From: Clostridiales bacterium
GTDB taxonomy: Bacteria > Bacillota > Clostridia > Christensenellales > CAG-138
DNA length: 64,000 nucleotides
Direction: 5' to 3'
NCBI GenBank assembly: GCA_004558825.1
Contig: SFDB01000008.1
Span: forward strand, 1-64,000
A model generated the notes under the pieces. That model was not told the origin of the DNA, did no database searches, and was given only the letters and a program-made list of their open reading frames with translations. Both the position numbers and the translations under genes were made by a program. This document shows positions 35,285-43,471 of the stretch, in pieces. Position 1 is the first letter of the stretch, and each line of letters opens with the position of its first letter.

Positions 35285-36076
35285 TCATTCCTTTTCCTCG
35301 GGAAGCTTCACATACTTTACATATTCATAATCGGATTCTTCTTCGGCGCGTCGGCACATCGCCGCATAGCACTCATCGCGGAGCGCCTGCATACGCTGCT
35401 TTATCGGAAGCTCTTCTTTCGGAAAAAACGGGCCGTCAACGCATGTAACAGCCTTTGGCAGCTTCCCGACGGCGCGCTTTTTATAGCACGTCGTCATAGT
35501 ATAAACGGGCGTGCCGCTTTTGCAGGGGTATCTGAACGACGCTGCGGGGAAAGGGCGTATGCGCGTATAATACGGCCATATGTGCGCCTCGGGATATATC
35601 GTCACAAGCCGCCCTTCGCTTATCCGCCTGTCTATGCATTCCATCATCTGCCCCATCTGCTTCACGGATGAGCCGATTGGTATCGCGCCAAGCATGCGCA
35701 GCAGTCCGTTCAAGCCTTTTATCGACATTGCATCCGGCCCGACAATTATGTGGTTATGCTTCCTGTAGCATACGAAATTCGGTATAAAAGCGTCGATGAC
35801 GTCGCCGGTGTGGTTTGCGTATATAAACGCGCCGCCCTTGAGCTCCTTCATAACCCGCCTGTTCTTGAAGCGCTGAAGCCATACGAGCTTTATGAACGCC
35901 GTCACAAGAGGCTGCGCAATAATGCGATATACGACAAATTCCCCTACGCGGCCGAAAAAGCTGTCGTCCGTGAATATGTAGCGCTCGCTCAAAGGCTTTG
36001 TTTTAATATTGTTCTCCGCGAAATCATCGTTCAGCTCATCGCGGTAATAATAAACACGTTCTTTTTTATTTTTCAT
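35285..36076 (-). CDS. PlsC-like acyltransferase with atypical active-site motif
   Basis: 263 residues of the 1-acylglycerol-3-phosphate acyltransferase superfamily. The acceptor/donor motif reads NHTGDVID instead of NHxxxxD, with Asp three and six residues after the His rather than five, and IYPEAHIW stands where EGTR normally is. AMSIKGL and GAIPIGSS fit the family. Whether it is active is uncertain. A GGGGGATCT site precedes the ATG; it follows the M15 peptidase gene on the same strand. Confidence 0.65.
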   Translation of the reverse strand: MKNKKERVYYYRDELNDDFAENNIKTKPLSERYIFTDDSFFGRVGEFVVYRIIAQPLVTAFIKLVWLQRFKNRRVMKELKGGAFIYANHTGDVIDAFIPNFVCYRKHNHIIVGPDAMSIKGLNGLLRMLGAIPIGSSVKQMGQMMECIDRRISEGRLVTIYPEAHIWPYYTRIRPFPAASFRYPCKSGTPVYTMTTCYKKRAVGKLPKAVTCVDGPFFPKEELPIKQRMQALRDECYAAMCRRAEEESDYEYVKYVKLPEEKE

Positions 36077-36115
36077 AGATCCCCCGTATTTTCACATCAT
36101 ACCGGATACGGCATG

Positions 36116-37420
36116 CTATTTCTCCTGCAAGCAGCATGGATATGGGTTTATATCCTCTGCATACAGGCCGACGAGATCCACGGGCGCATGATCCGGCGTC
36201 GCGTCCGACCATCTTGGGTATGTCATATGAGAGTCGTTCGGCTCCGTAAGCGTAAAGTGCATCGCATCGACGCTTCTTCCGAAGTATCCTCCCCAGAAGA
36301 ACCCCTCCCGCTTGAACGCAAGCTCGAAAAGAAAATAATTATTCAGCGCATCGGGAACAAGCCCGCGCGGCTTTTTACCGTCATACCTGAAGCAGTAGAC
36401 GCTTTTTCCGTTTTCGGGACGTATCCCTATATACTCAAGCTTGGACAGTGCGGACGATATGGCGTTCCAGTTTCTGTCCGTCCCTTCGGCGCCACCGTAT
36501 GTGTCCTTGGTGTTTATTTTGAGCGACGGGTTTATGTCGATACATGTGCCAAAGCTGTGGTGGCTTATTTTATCCATCGAGTTTCGTTGAAAGCGCGGCA
36601 CAAATGCGCCGCCCACGCCGTTTTTGCGTATAAGCTGCCTGAGCGCAAAAACGCCGCTCGATCCGGTCTCATAATCGACGCGCACAAACGTATTATCCAC
36701 ATGCTCAAAGGCGCGTTTGAAATTATCATACGCGCGGCGGTTGACGCGGAGCGTTTTACCGCCGTATTTCATTGTCACTATGTTTTCGTTTATCCATTTT
36801 TGGTCGACTATTATATGGCGTGAGCCCTTTGCGTCGACCCTGTACGAAAAAAGGAAGGAGTCATCGCCGAAAAAATCGCGGAGCACGTTATAGCCGTTGT
36901 TGTGAATAACGTTTTTTGCAAGCTTGCCAAACTTTTCCACAAAAAAATCGGCCTTCCAGAGCACGGCGTCTGTTTCGTCGGCGTTTGAACAGATCACCTC
37001 TATGCGCTTTCGGCCTTTATTGAGCTTTGAAAACTTAATCCGGCTGTTAATGCTGCCCGCATATCCCGAAAGGCTGTACTCGTACTTGCCCAGGTCCTTG
37101 CCTCTCGCTTCAACGCATATGAGCGTCCTGCCGCTCACTGCGTCCGATATTTTCACGATTACATCCTTAATCGGCGATAAGCTGTACACAGTCCCTCCCG
37201 CACAGAACGGCTGCCCGAGCGCGAATACGTTGCCATCATGCGGTATCGTGCCCTTGTCAAACCATATCGTTCTTTGAGGCGAGTACGTCACCTCATCCGC
37301 AGGCGCGCCGACAAACGCTTCATCCGCCGCAAACGCACTGAATGCATATAATAAAACAAGCGCTGCGGCGGCGACGGCGGCAAGCGACAGCTTTCTTTTT
37401 ATTTCAACATAGCTCGTCAT
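36116..37420 (-). CDS. M15 family D-alanyl-D-alanine carboxypeptidase
   Basis: 434 residues. An N-terminal signal segment (about residues 8-32, ending SAFA), a ~200-residue beta-rich domain of unknown kind, and a C-terminal VanY-type M15 domain with SFGTCIDINP (zinc ligands His/Asp around it) and DAMHFTL (third His). It trims peptidoglycan stem peptides outside the cell. No ribosome site is seen; the chosen ATG at 37420 is 6 bases after an excellent promoter -10, so the mRNA may be leaderless. The ATG two codons earlier overlaps the -10. Confidence 0.8.
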   Translation of the reverse strand: MTSYVEIKRKLSLAAVAAAALVLLYAFSAFAADEAFVGAPADEVTYSPQRTIWFDKGTIPHDGNVFALGQPFCAGGTVYSLSPIKDVIVKISDAVSGRTLICVEARGKDLGKYEYSLSGYAGSINSRIKFSKLNKGRKRIEVICSNADETDAVLWKADFFVEKFGKLAKNVIHNNGYNVLRDFFGDDSFLFSYRVDAKGSRHIIVDQKWINENIVTMKYGGKTLRVNRRAYDNFKRAFEHVDNTFVRVDYETGSSGVFALRQLIRKNGVGGAFVPRFQRNSMDKISHHSFGTCIDINPSLKINTKDTYGGAEGTDRNWNAISSALSKLEYIGIRPENGKSVYCFRYDGKKPRGLVPDALNNYFLFELAFKREGFFWGGYFGRSVDAMHFTLTEPNDSHMTYPRWSDATPDHAPVDLVGLYAEDINPYPCCLQEK

Positions 37421-37426
37421 ACGCAT

Positions 37427-37455
37427 ATTTTATCAGCGTAATAACATGTTTTCAA
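37427..37455 (-). promoter_or_regulatory. Promoter of the M15 peptidase gene, leaderless arrangement
   Basis: TTGAAA (37450-37455), 17-base spacer, TAAAAT (37427-37432) preceded by TGA (extended -10), 6 bases before the chosen ATG at 37420. Confidence 0.7.
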
Positions 37456-37583
37456 GTAAAAAGGAGCTGCCCTTCCACGGCTTGTTTTTGGATATAACCG
37501 CAACGACTGCGCGATAAAACCTGCGCCGCATTTTCTTAATTACGTTCTTCTGCCAATTTAAGGTTCGTTCCGGGAAGGCCTTT

Positions 37584-38147
37584 CTATCTCGCCCGAACAA
37601 ACACGTTCAGCCTGTCTATGGGAGCAAGCCGCATTACTATCACGCCTATTATGTCGCCGCACGGTATGGCGGCACGCTCAGGTGAAATCGTTGCGAAGCT
37701 CCTCGCATCGCACAAAATGTATACACTCCCTTCGGGTACGGTGAAAGACTCCATGTCCTCGCAGTCAAAATCGGCGACATATGTGCGTTCGTCAAGAAGC
37801 TGCCCGTTGATGTAGACGCGCCTGTTCTGTATTTGGACGGCTTCGCCCCCAAGCGCAACTATGCGCCCTATGCGCACGGCACCCGTCTCTTTATCCTTAA
37901 ACGCAACGGCATCGCCCCTGACCGGGCGCGTGATATATTTCGACAGCCTGCTTACAAGAATTACGTCATTCGGCTCGAGCATAGGGCTCATGCCCTCGTC
38001 AAACACTCGAAGCGGCTTAAATATTACGGTAAATATGAGCGACACAGCAGCCGCGCATATGAGTACGGCGGCCAATATTCCCCATGCGGCCGCCTTTTTG
38101 CGGCACAAAGCATATTCCTCTGTCCTTGTCGGCCTGTTTTCCGTCAT
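37584..38147 (-). CDS. Signal peptidase I paralogue lacking catalytic residues
   Basis: 187 residues. One membrane helix at ~22-43 and an S26-type fold downstream, aligned to the neighbour. The nucleophile region reads EGMSPML: Gly52 stands where the catalytic Ser is. The base region reads VRIGRIVALGGE: Gly94 stands where the catalytic Lys is. The box E motif is CDAR rather than GDNR. It is therefore probably not a peptidase; it could bind substrates or pair with the active enzyme. The ATG overlaps the stop of the active gene as ATGA, so they are translationally coupled. Confidence 0.85.
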   Translation of the reverse strand: MTENRPTRTEEYALCRKKAAAWGILAAVLICAAAVSLIFTVIFKPLRVFDEGMSPMLEPNDVILVSRLSKYITRPVRGDAVAFKDKETGAVRIGRIVALGGEAVQIQNRRVYINGQLLDERTYVADFDCEDMESFTVPEGSVYILCDARSFATISPERAAIPCGDIIGVIVMRLAPIDRLNVFVRAR

Positions 38148-38755
38148 ATCTCGTTTTTTAGCGCAAGGCTTCTAAAGCTCGAAAGCGGCCAAATAACGCT
38201 GCGCGCGCGTCCTACGATTCGATTATACGGTATCGGCCCGACTTCGGCGCTTCTGCTGTCAAGGCTTTCGTTCCTGTTATCGCCCATCACAAACACGCAT
38301 TTCTCAGGTACGATGACAGGCCATGTGTTATAAAAAACATAGTCGTTCCAATATTCGCTCTCATCAAGCGGCTCGTCATTCACATATACGACCCCGTCCA
38401 TTACGCAGACCGTTTCGCCCGGGAGGGCAATCACGCGCTTCACGCATGACGCCGTGTGGTTCGGATAGTAGCATATGATTATGTCGCCGCGCTTTGGTTC
38501 GTTGAAAAGATAGCTCGTCTTGTCTACAAACATTCTTTCGCCGTTAAGAAGCGTCGGGTGCATCGAGTCGCCCGAAACGCGCGTCGGCTCGGTGACAAAA
38601 AGCCTGAGCGACAGCGCAATGATTATAACAAGCGCAAGGCTTATAACGTATTGAATGTTTCCGATTTTGTTATAGCCCTTATCGTGCTTGTGTACTTCGT
38701 CCGCCGCCTTGTAGTATCCCTTCATGGTCTTTTTATCGGGACGGTTATCCTTCAT
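38144..38755 (-). CDS. lepB: Signal peptidase I
   Basis: 203 residues. One membrane helix at ~35-55, then box B SGDSMHPTL with catalytic Ser64, box D VKRVIALPGE with catalytic Lys106, and box E GDNRNESLDSR near 158-168. It removes signal peptides from exported proteins, of which this window has many. An AGGGGG lies 8 bases before ATG 38755, which also overlaps the end of the DUF951 gene by 11 bases. An upstream in-frame TTG/ATG extension to 38815 lacks a ribosome site. Confidence 0.95.
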   Translation of the reverse strand: MKDNRPDKKTMKGYYKAADEVHKHDKGYNKIGNIQYVISLALVIIIALSLRLFVTEPTRVSGDSMHPTLLNGERMFVDKTSYLFNEPKRGDIIICYYPNHTASCVKRVIALPGETVCVMDGVVYVNDEPLDESEYWNDYVFYNTWPVIVPEKCVFVMGDNRNESLDSRSAEVGPIPYNRIVGRARSVIWPLSSFRSLALKNEI

Positions 38756-38951
38756 TATCGTTACCCCCTTCGGAAAGCCTCTTTTTTGCGGCGCGAATAA
38801 AGTCGCATCTGTCAAGCATGACTACGCGGCCGCATTTTACACATTTGATTTTTATATCGGCGCCCGTTCGCGTTATTACCCATGCGTTGCCTCCGCATGC
38901 ATGAGGCTTACGCATCATAACGGTATCGCCGAGCGAAAACTCATTCAGCAT
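38745..38951 (-). CDS. DUF951 family protein
   Basis: 68 residues of the DUF951 (YyzM-like) family. LGDTVMMRKPHACGG and WVITRTGADIKIKC are the signature, with CGGNAW and CVKCG giving a likely zinc site. The function is not known, although the family is often found next to basic replication or translation genes. No ribosome site is present; an extended -10 TATAAT lies 6 bases before the ATG, so the mRNA is probably leaderless. It overlaps lepB by 11 bases. Confidence 0.9.
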   Translation of the reverse strand: MLNEFSLGDTVMMRKPHACGGNAWVITRTGADIKIKCVKCGRVVMLDRCDFIRAAKKRLSEGGNDNEG

Positions 38952-38957
38952 AATCGA

Positions 38958-38966
38958 ATTATACCA
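38958..38966 (-). promoter_or_regulatory. Extended -10 promoter of the DUF951-lepB unit
   Basis: TGGTATAAT on the minus strand (TATAAT at 38958-38963), with 6 bases to the start codon at 38951; the -35 region is weak. Confidence 0.65.
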
Positions 38967-38989
38967 CAATGCCGCGCCGAACGAACATT

Positions 38990-39676
38990 TTACCCGAAAA
39001 ATGCTTCAAGCGCGTCAGCAACGGCACAAACAAAGCTTTGTATATATTCCTCATCGTGCAGGAGCGCCTCCTCATCGGCGTTCGTGATAAAGCCGCACTC
39101 TATAAGCACCGCGGGCATGGGCGCTTCTCGCAGCACATACAGATCGTCCGCACTTATTTGACGTGCTCCGCCCGTAATGGCGTTAAGCTTATCTTGGATT
39201 ATCGCCGCAAACGCGCGCGAGCTCGCGGAGTTTTCATCATAAAACACCTGCGGCCCCCAAACGCTCGGATTGTCGGGAAAAGAATTCATATGTATGCTCA
39301 CGAACGCCGCTGCGCCGCTTGAATTCGTAAATTCACGGCGAAAAGCCATATCGTCCTGCTTCGTGGCGCCTACGGCTTCGCCGTCCGAGCGCGTCATGAA
39401 TACGAGTATTCCCCGCGATTCAAGCTCTGTTTCAAGCGCCTCGGCAACGCGCAGATTCATATCGTCCTCATGCGCCCCCGATATCGTCGATATCGCTCCC
39501 GGGTCTGCGCCGCCGTGGCCCGCATCTATAACTACGCCGCAGGATATGTTGAGCTGCGGCTTTGCGCCAAGTCCGCCGATATGGCAAAGCGCAAGCGCAG
39601 CGGCGAGTATTATGACGGCCACGCCCAAAAGCACGAAAAATCGCACGGCGAAATCTCTTTTTGACTTGTTTTTCAT
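38990..39676 (-). CDS. N-acetylmuramoyl-L-alanine amidase (CwlD-like)
   Basis: 228 residues. One membrane helix at ~12-32, then an amidase_3 domain: VVIDAGHGGADPG with the first zinc His, an Asp/Glu in GAHEDDMN, VSIHMNSF with the second His and VLIECGFITN with the catalytic Glu. CwlD makes muramic-delta-lactam in the spore cortex. That role is suggested by size and type only. The -10 of its promoter is 6 bases before the ATG and no ribosome site is seen. Confidence 0.9.
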   Translation of the reverse strand: MKNKSKRDFAVRFFVLLGVAVIILAAALALCHIGGLGAKPQLNISCGVVIDAGHGGADPGAISTISGAHEDDMNLRVAEALETELESRGILVFMTRSDGEAVGATKQDDMAFRREFTNSSGAAAFVSIHMNSFPDNPSVWGPQVFYDENSASSRAFAAIIQDKLNAITGGARQISADDLYVLREAPMPAVLIECGFITNADEEALLHDEEYIQSFVCAVADALEAFFG

Positions 39677-39682
39677 ATCTAA

Positions 39683-39711
39683 AGTATAGCACGACAGCGC
39701 AACGTTGTCAG
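39683..39711 (-). promoter_or_regulatory. Promoter of the amidase gene, leaderless arrangement
   Basis: CTGACA (39706-39711), 17-base spacer, TATACT (39683-39688) preceded by TGC, and 6 bases (TTAGAT) to the ATG. Confidence 0.75.
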
Positions 39712-39777
39712 CCGGCAGTACAATTTGTCGGGCAAAAAGTGTATAATGCTGTTAACACACGAAAGGCGGAAACAAAA

Positions 39778-41052
39778 ATGCTTACGGACGCAATAAACAA
39801 CACTTACATAAAAATATTAAAAGAAGAGCTGGTGCCAGCTCAAGGCTGCACCGAGCCCGTGGCGCTCGCCTACTGCGCCGCCGTCGCTCGAAAAACGCTC
39901 GGCAGTATACCAAAAAAATGCGTCGTTCAAGTCAGCGGCAACATAATCAAGAACGTCAAAAGCGTCATAGTGCCTAACACAGGCGGATTGACCGGCATTT
40001 CCGCTTCTGTGTCCGCTGGTATAGTCGCAGGCGATGAAAGCGCAGTGCTCGAGGTGCTCAAAAGAATACCTCCCGAGAAAGCGCCGCTGATTGCTCAGTA
40101 CATGAAAGAAGCCGACATTACGGTTCGGCTTGCGTGCGGCTGTCCGAATTTCTATATAGATATAACGGTTTTCGGCGAAAACGACACCGCGCGAGCCGTC
40201 ATATCAAATTACCATACAAACATAGTTCTCGTCGAAAGAAACGGCGAAGTGCTCTCAAAGGCGGGCGTAGTCAGCGACGAATCGACGGGACTTACAGACA
40301 GGCATGTTCTCAACGTGGCCGACATAATCGAGTTTGCCGATACGACAGACCTTTCACAGCTCGAATTTGTTTTGAAGCGCCAAATCGCTTTCAACAGCGC
40401 CATATCCCGCGAAGGCCTGAGCGGAAACTGGGGCGCGAACGTCGGGAAAACGCTCCTTAATTCATACGGGAGCGATATAAGGATACGCGCCAAAGCGGCG
40501 GCCGCGGCGGGGAGCGATGCAAGGATGAGCGGCTGCGAGCTGCCCGTCATAATCGTTTCGGGAAGCGGAAATCAGGGCATGGCGGCGTCGCTGCCCGTCA
40601 TAGAATACGCCCGCGAGCTTGGATCGGGCGAAGAAAAGCTGCTCAGGGCGCTTATCGTATCAAACCTTATCACAATACACCAGAAAACGGGCATCGGACG
40701 GCTCTCGGCTTTCTGCGGTGCTGTCAGCGCGGGCTGCGGCGCAGCGTCGGGCATCGCCTACCTCTGCGGCGGCCGGTATGAAGAGATATCCCACACGATA
40801 GTCAACGCGCTCGCGATAGTTTCCGGTATGGTCTGCGACGGCGCAAAGCCCTCGTGCGCCGCCAAAATCGCCGCTGCGGTAGACGCGGGCATATTCGGCT
40901 ACGAGCTTTTCAAAAACGGCAACCAGTTCTGGGGCGGCGACGGCATCGTCACCAAGGGCGTCGACAATACAATTGCAAACGTCGGCCGCATGGCACGCGA
41001 AGGTATGCGCGAAACGGACGTCGAAATACTGAAAATAATGGTCGGCGATTGA
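39778..41052 (+). CDS. UPF0597 / L-cysteine desulfidase family protein
   Basis: 424 residues of the CdsB/UPF0597 family. The N-terminal PAQGCTEPVA with its Cys, VRLACGCPNFYID, SGSGNQGM and FCGAVSAGCGAASG (cluster-type Cys residues) match serine dehydratase alpha-like [4Fe-4S] enzymes and archaeal L-cysteine desulfidase. I infer a 4Fe-4S beta-eliminase acting on Cys or Ser. ATG 39778 has AAAGGCGG upstream; the frame's extension to 39661 is unsupported. The stop TGA touches the next gene's -35. Confidence 0.88.
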   Translation: MLTDAINNTYIKILKEELVPAQGCTEPVALAYCAAVARKTLGSIPKKCVVQVSGNIIKNVKSVIVPNTGGLTGISASVSAGIVAGDESAVLEVLKRIPPEKAPLIAQYMKEADITVRLACGCPNFYIDITVFGENDTARAVISNYHTNIVLVERNGEVLSKAGVVSDESTGLTDRHVLNVADIIEFADTTDLSQLEFVLKRQIAFNSAISREGLSGNWGANVGKTLLNSYGSDIRIRAKAAAAAGSDARMSGCELPVIIVSGSGNQGMAASLPVIEYARELGSGEEKLLRALIVSNLITIHQKTGIGRLSAFCGAVSAGCGAASGIAYLCGGRYEEISHTIVNALAIVSGMVCDGAKPSCAAKIAAAVDAGIFGYELFKNGNQFWGGDGIVTKGVDNTIANVGRMAREGMRETDVEILKIMVGD

Positions 41053-41081
41053 TTGACAATACATATAAATAGTATTATGAT
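41053..41081 (+). promoter_or_regulatory. Promoter of the antiporter gene
   Basis: Perfect TTGACA (41053-41058) directly after the preceding stop codon, 17-base spacer, TATGAT (41076-41081). Predicted start of transcription is at about 41088, just before the hairpin at 41090. Confidence 0.75.
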
Positions 41082-41089
41082 TCAAATTT

Positions 41090-41122
41090 GTGCGCGGGAG
41101 CAGTCTCCCGCCGCACATTTTT
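41090..41122 (+). terminator. Terminator of the UPF0597 gene, also the 5' end of the antiporter mRNA
   Basis: Stem GTGCGCGGGAG (41090-41100) with CTCCCGCCGCAC (41105-41116), 4-base loop, then ATTTTTA. It lies downstream of the antiporter promoter, so RNA from that promoter begins with this hairpin. Confidence 0.65.
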
Positions 41123-41143
41123 ACCGAAAAGAAGGTTTATTTT

Positions 41144-42448
41144 ATGGAGGCACTGCTTTCCGTGGGAATCGCGCTTCTCATAGGTTTGATGATGACGCGC
41201 GTATTCAAATATCTTAAACTCAATCTCCCCGATGTGACGGCTTTCCTCATCGCAGGCGTTGCAATAGGTCCATACTGTCTCGGCGCGCTCGGCATCGATG
41301 GCATAGGCTTTTCTTCGTCCGAGTCGGTCGAAAGACTCAGCTCGATATCGAACGTGGCGCTCGGATTTATCGCCTTCTCGATAGGAAGCGAGTTCAAGGT
41401 TTCACAGCTCAAAACGATAGGCAGGCAGGCGTTTGCCGTAGGCGTGCTGCAGGCGCTCGCGGCGGCGATATTTGTTGATGTCGCGCTCATAATATTCCAC
41501 CTCATTGCACCCGACAAGCTGTCGCTCCCCGCGGCAATAACGCTCGGCGCGATTGCCACTGCCACCGCCCCGGCCGCTACGCTCATGGTCGTACGCCAAT
41601 ACAAGGCAAAGGGCAAGCTCACCGATATACTGCTTCCCGTCGTTGCGCTCGACGATGCCGTCGGTCTCATCGTGTTCGCGGTATCGTTCGGCATTGCGCA
41701 GTCGATGGTAAGCGGCCGCACGGACCCGGTTTCGGTGCTCGTAAACCCCATGATTGAAATAGTGCTTTCGCTCGTTCTCGGAAGCGCTCTCGGCTGGGTG
41801 CTGACTCAGCTTGAAAAGACGTTTTTTTCCAATTCGAACCGTCTTTCGCTCACAATAGCTTTCGTTGTGCTGACCGTTGCGCTGTCCATGCTTTCGTTCG
41901 ATATAGGCCCTGTGCGCGTCTCGTTTTCATCGCTGCTCGTCTGCATGATGCTCGGAACCGTTTTTTGCAACATATGCCCTCTCGCTTCCGACCTCATGGA
42001 TAGGGCCGATAAGTGGACCGCGCCGCTATACGCGCTCTTTTTCGTGCTGAGCGGCGCGGAGCTTGAGCTAAGCGTGTTCAAGGACGGCGCCGTAATACTG
42101 ATAGGCGCCATATACATAATCATGCGTTCCGCGGGTAAATACATAGGCGCCTACGGAAGCTGCGCCATGACGCGCTGCGACAGCAACGTAAAAAGATATC
42201 TCGGCATAACGCTTTTGCCGCAGGCGGGCGTTGCTCTGGGCATGTGCGTGACGGCCTCGTCGCTCGGCAGGACAGACGGTGCGCTCATCAAGAACATAGT
42301 TCTTTTCAGCGTTCTTATTTACGAGCTGTTTGGGCCTATGTGTACGCGCTGGGCGCTTATGAAGGCAGGCAACATTCAGCCCATGGCTCAAGAGGTCAAG
42401 GACAGACGTTCAAGAAAGCTTGCCGCGGTCAAGGGGAATAAGCTTTAA
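41144..42448 (+). CDS. Cation:proton antiporter (CPA2 family)
   Basis: 434 residues with about 12 membrane helices. GFIAFSIGSEF, ATATAPAATL and ALDDAVGLIVFA (the two-Asp ion site) are the CPA2/NhaA-fold signatures; DAVGL is near residue 180. There is no TrkA-type regulatory domain at the C-terminus, only a short basic tail. It exchanges Na+ or K+ for H+; the ion is not decided by the sequence. GAAGG is 8 bases before ATG 41144. The gene is followed by a hairpin without a clear T-run on this strand. Confidence 0.9.
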   Translation: MEALLSVGIALLIGLMMTRVFKYLKLNLPDVTAFLIAGVAIGPYCLGALGIDGIGFSSSESVERLSSISNVALGFIAFSIGSEFKVSQLKTIGRQAFAVGVLQALAAAIFVDVALIIFHLIAPDKLSLPAAITLGAIATATAPAATLMVVRQYKAKGKLTDILLPVVALDDAVGLIVFAVSFGIAQSMVSGRTDPVSVLVNPMIEIVLSLVLGSALGWVLTQLEKTFFSNSNRLSLTIAFVVLTVALSMLSFDIGPVRVSFSSLLVCMMLGTVFCNICPLASDLMDRADKWTAPLYALFFVLSGAELELSVFKDGAVILIGAIYIIMRSAGKYIGAYGSCAMTRCDSNVKRYLGITLLPQAGVALGMCVTASSLGRTDGALIKNIVLFSVLIYELFGPMCTRWALMKAGNIQPMAQEVKDRRSRKLAAVKGNKL

Positions 42449-42480
42449 TTTCCGCTCTGCACACGCTTTATTCAGATTAG

Positions 42481-42514
42481 AAAAAACGGCCGCGCTTACA
42501 TAAGACGTGGCCGT
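42481..42514 (-). terminator. Terminator of the DUF378 gene
   Basis: Stem ACGGCC/GGCCGT (42486-42514) followed on the minus strand by six T (42481-42486). Confidence 0.6.
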
Positions 42515-42599
42515 AAGTCGTATTATTTTGATAAAAAAGCATTTACGCCGATTTTCAAAAATCCTCCGTAAAATTCTTTTTACGCTTACGCACATTTAA

Positions 42600-42633
42600 G
42601 CAGACCTCCGCGCCTGACGGCGCGGAGGTCTGC
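42600..42633 (-). repeat. Perfect 15-bp hairpin
   Basis: GCAGACCTCCGCGCC with a TGAC loop and its exact complement, 28 bases after the stop codon of the DUF378 gene. It may act as a first terminator or as an mRNA-stabilising stem; a T-run is absent. Confidence 0.6.
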
Positions 42634-42660
42634 CTCAGCTCTTCAAGCTTTGTCCTTACA

Positions 42661-42882
42661 TCAGTCGGCGTCGCCGTTTCGGTGCGCGTGACGAATGCCG
42701 TCGCGACGGAACAGGAGCGAAATGCCCCATATCCCTGCAAGACCTACGAGCGTGTATATTATCCTCGCAACGACAGTGCTCATTCCGCCGAATATGGCGG
42801 CAACAACGTCAAACTGAAATATACCAATCAGGCCCCAGTTCAACGCGCCTATGATGAGTAGAATAAGCGAAAGCGTATCCAT
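42661..42882 (-). CDS. DUF378 small membrane protein
   Basis: 73 residues, two membrane helices (about 5-25 and 38-58), with the family's ALNWGLIGIFQFDVVA signature in the first half. Cytoplasmic basic tail with HAHRNGD. Function unknown for the family. A GGAGA ribosome site precedes the ATG. It stands alone, with two hairpins after it. Confidence 0.88.
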   Translation of the reverse strand: MDTLSLILLIIGALNWGLIGIFQFDVVAAIFGGMSTVVARIIYTLVGLAGIWGISLLFRRDGIRHAHRNGDAD

Positions 42883-43102
42883 GCGTATCTCTCCTTAATG
42901 TTTGATATGCATATTGTGCGTCGCGGCATGTGTGTCAATGCAAAAAAACGATTGGTAAATTTATAAATTTAAAAAAATACTGATTCTTGTAAATATGCAT
43001 TAACATATCAAGCGGGCGCGAAACCCGAAGCATGATTTCATATCATATTCGCGCCGCAGCGCAAATCGCTTTTTCATATGGCGAACAGCTGCGGATCTTC
43101 TT

Positions 43103-43390
43103 TTATTCAGCCGGCTCTTCTTTCTTTTTTTCGTAAAAAAGCGTAAGCTCGAACGTATCGAAGGCTACAGGCTCAATAAAATCCGAAGGCTTGAACACAA
43201 CATGCGAAAACTGCCGAAGATCCCGCTCATGCTTTGAAAGCATCACCGGGCGCGGCAGATCAAGCTCTTTGCAGACCGCGTCTATCGCATCCGTCCAGCG
43301 CTTAACGTCGGACGGCTTTTTTTCCGCAAGCTCCTCCGTCGCCTCCGCGATTCGCTTGTGATTTTTTATTATTGTTGCCCACATTTTCAT
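43103..43390 (-). CDS. Hypothetical protein
   Basis: 95 residues, no membrane segment, rich in Lys/Glu, probably mostly helical. It has a short signature MKMWATIIKNHKR at the start and a Tyr/Phe-rich end. I do not recognise a family. The start at 43390 lies 8 bases after GGAG; an upstream frame to 43426 is unsupported. It is the second gene of a unit with the zinc-ribbon/Ig-like gene, separated from it by about 80 bases with an inverted repeat. Confidence 0.6.
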   Translation of the reverse strand: MKMWATIIKNHKRIAEATEELAEKKPSDVKRWTDAIDAVCKELDLPRPVMLSKHERDLRQFSHVVFKPSDFIEPVAFDTFELTLFYEKKKEEPAE

Positions 43391-43412
43391 ATTTGTTTCT
43401 CCGTTTACGCCA

Positions 43413-43441
43413 CGGCGGCGGAGCAAAACACCCCGCCGCCG
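43413..43441 (-). repeat. GC-rich inverted repeat between two cotranscribed genes
   Basis: CGGCGGCGG and CCGCCGCCG with an 11-base loop, located 23 bases before the start codon of the gene at 43390; may limit read-through or expose its ribosome site. Confidence 0.5.
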
Positions 43442-43471
43442 GCTTTCGGCATTTTTTAATAAGGCTTTTTA

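Noticed and set aside
42600..42633. Small RNA gene at the perfect hairpin
   Set aside because: Only a stem; no promoter or T-run, so it is better called a hairpin after the DUF378 gene.
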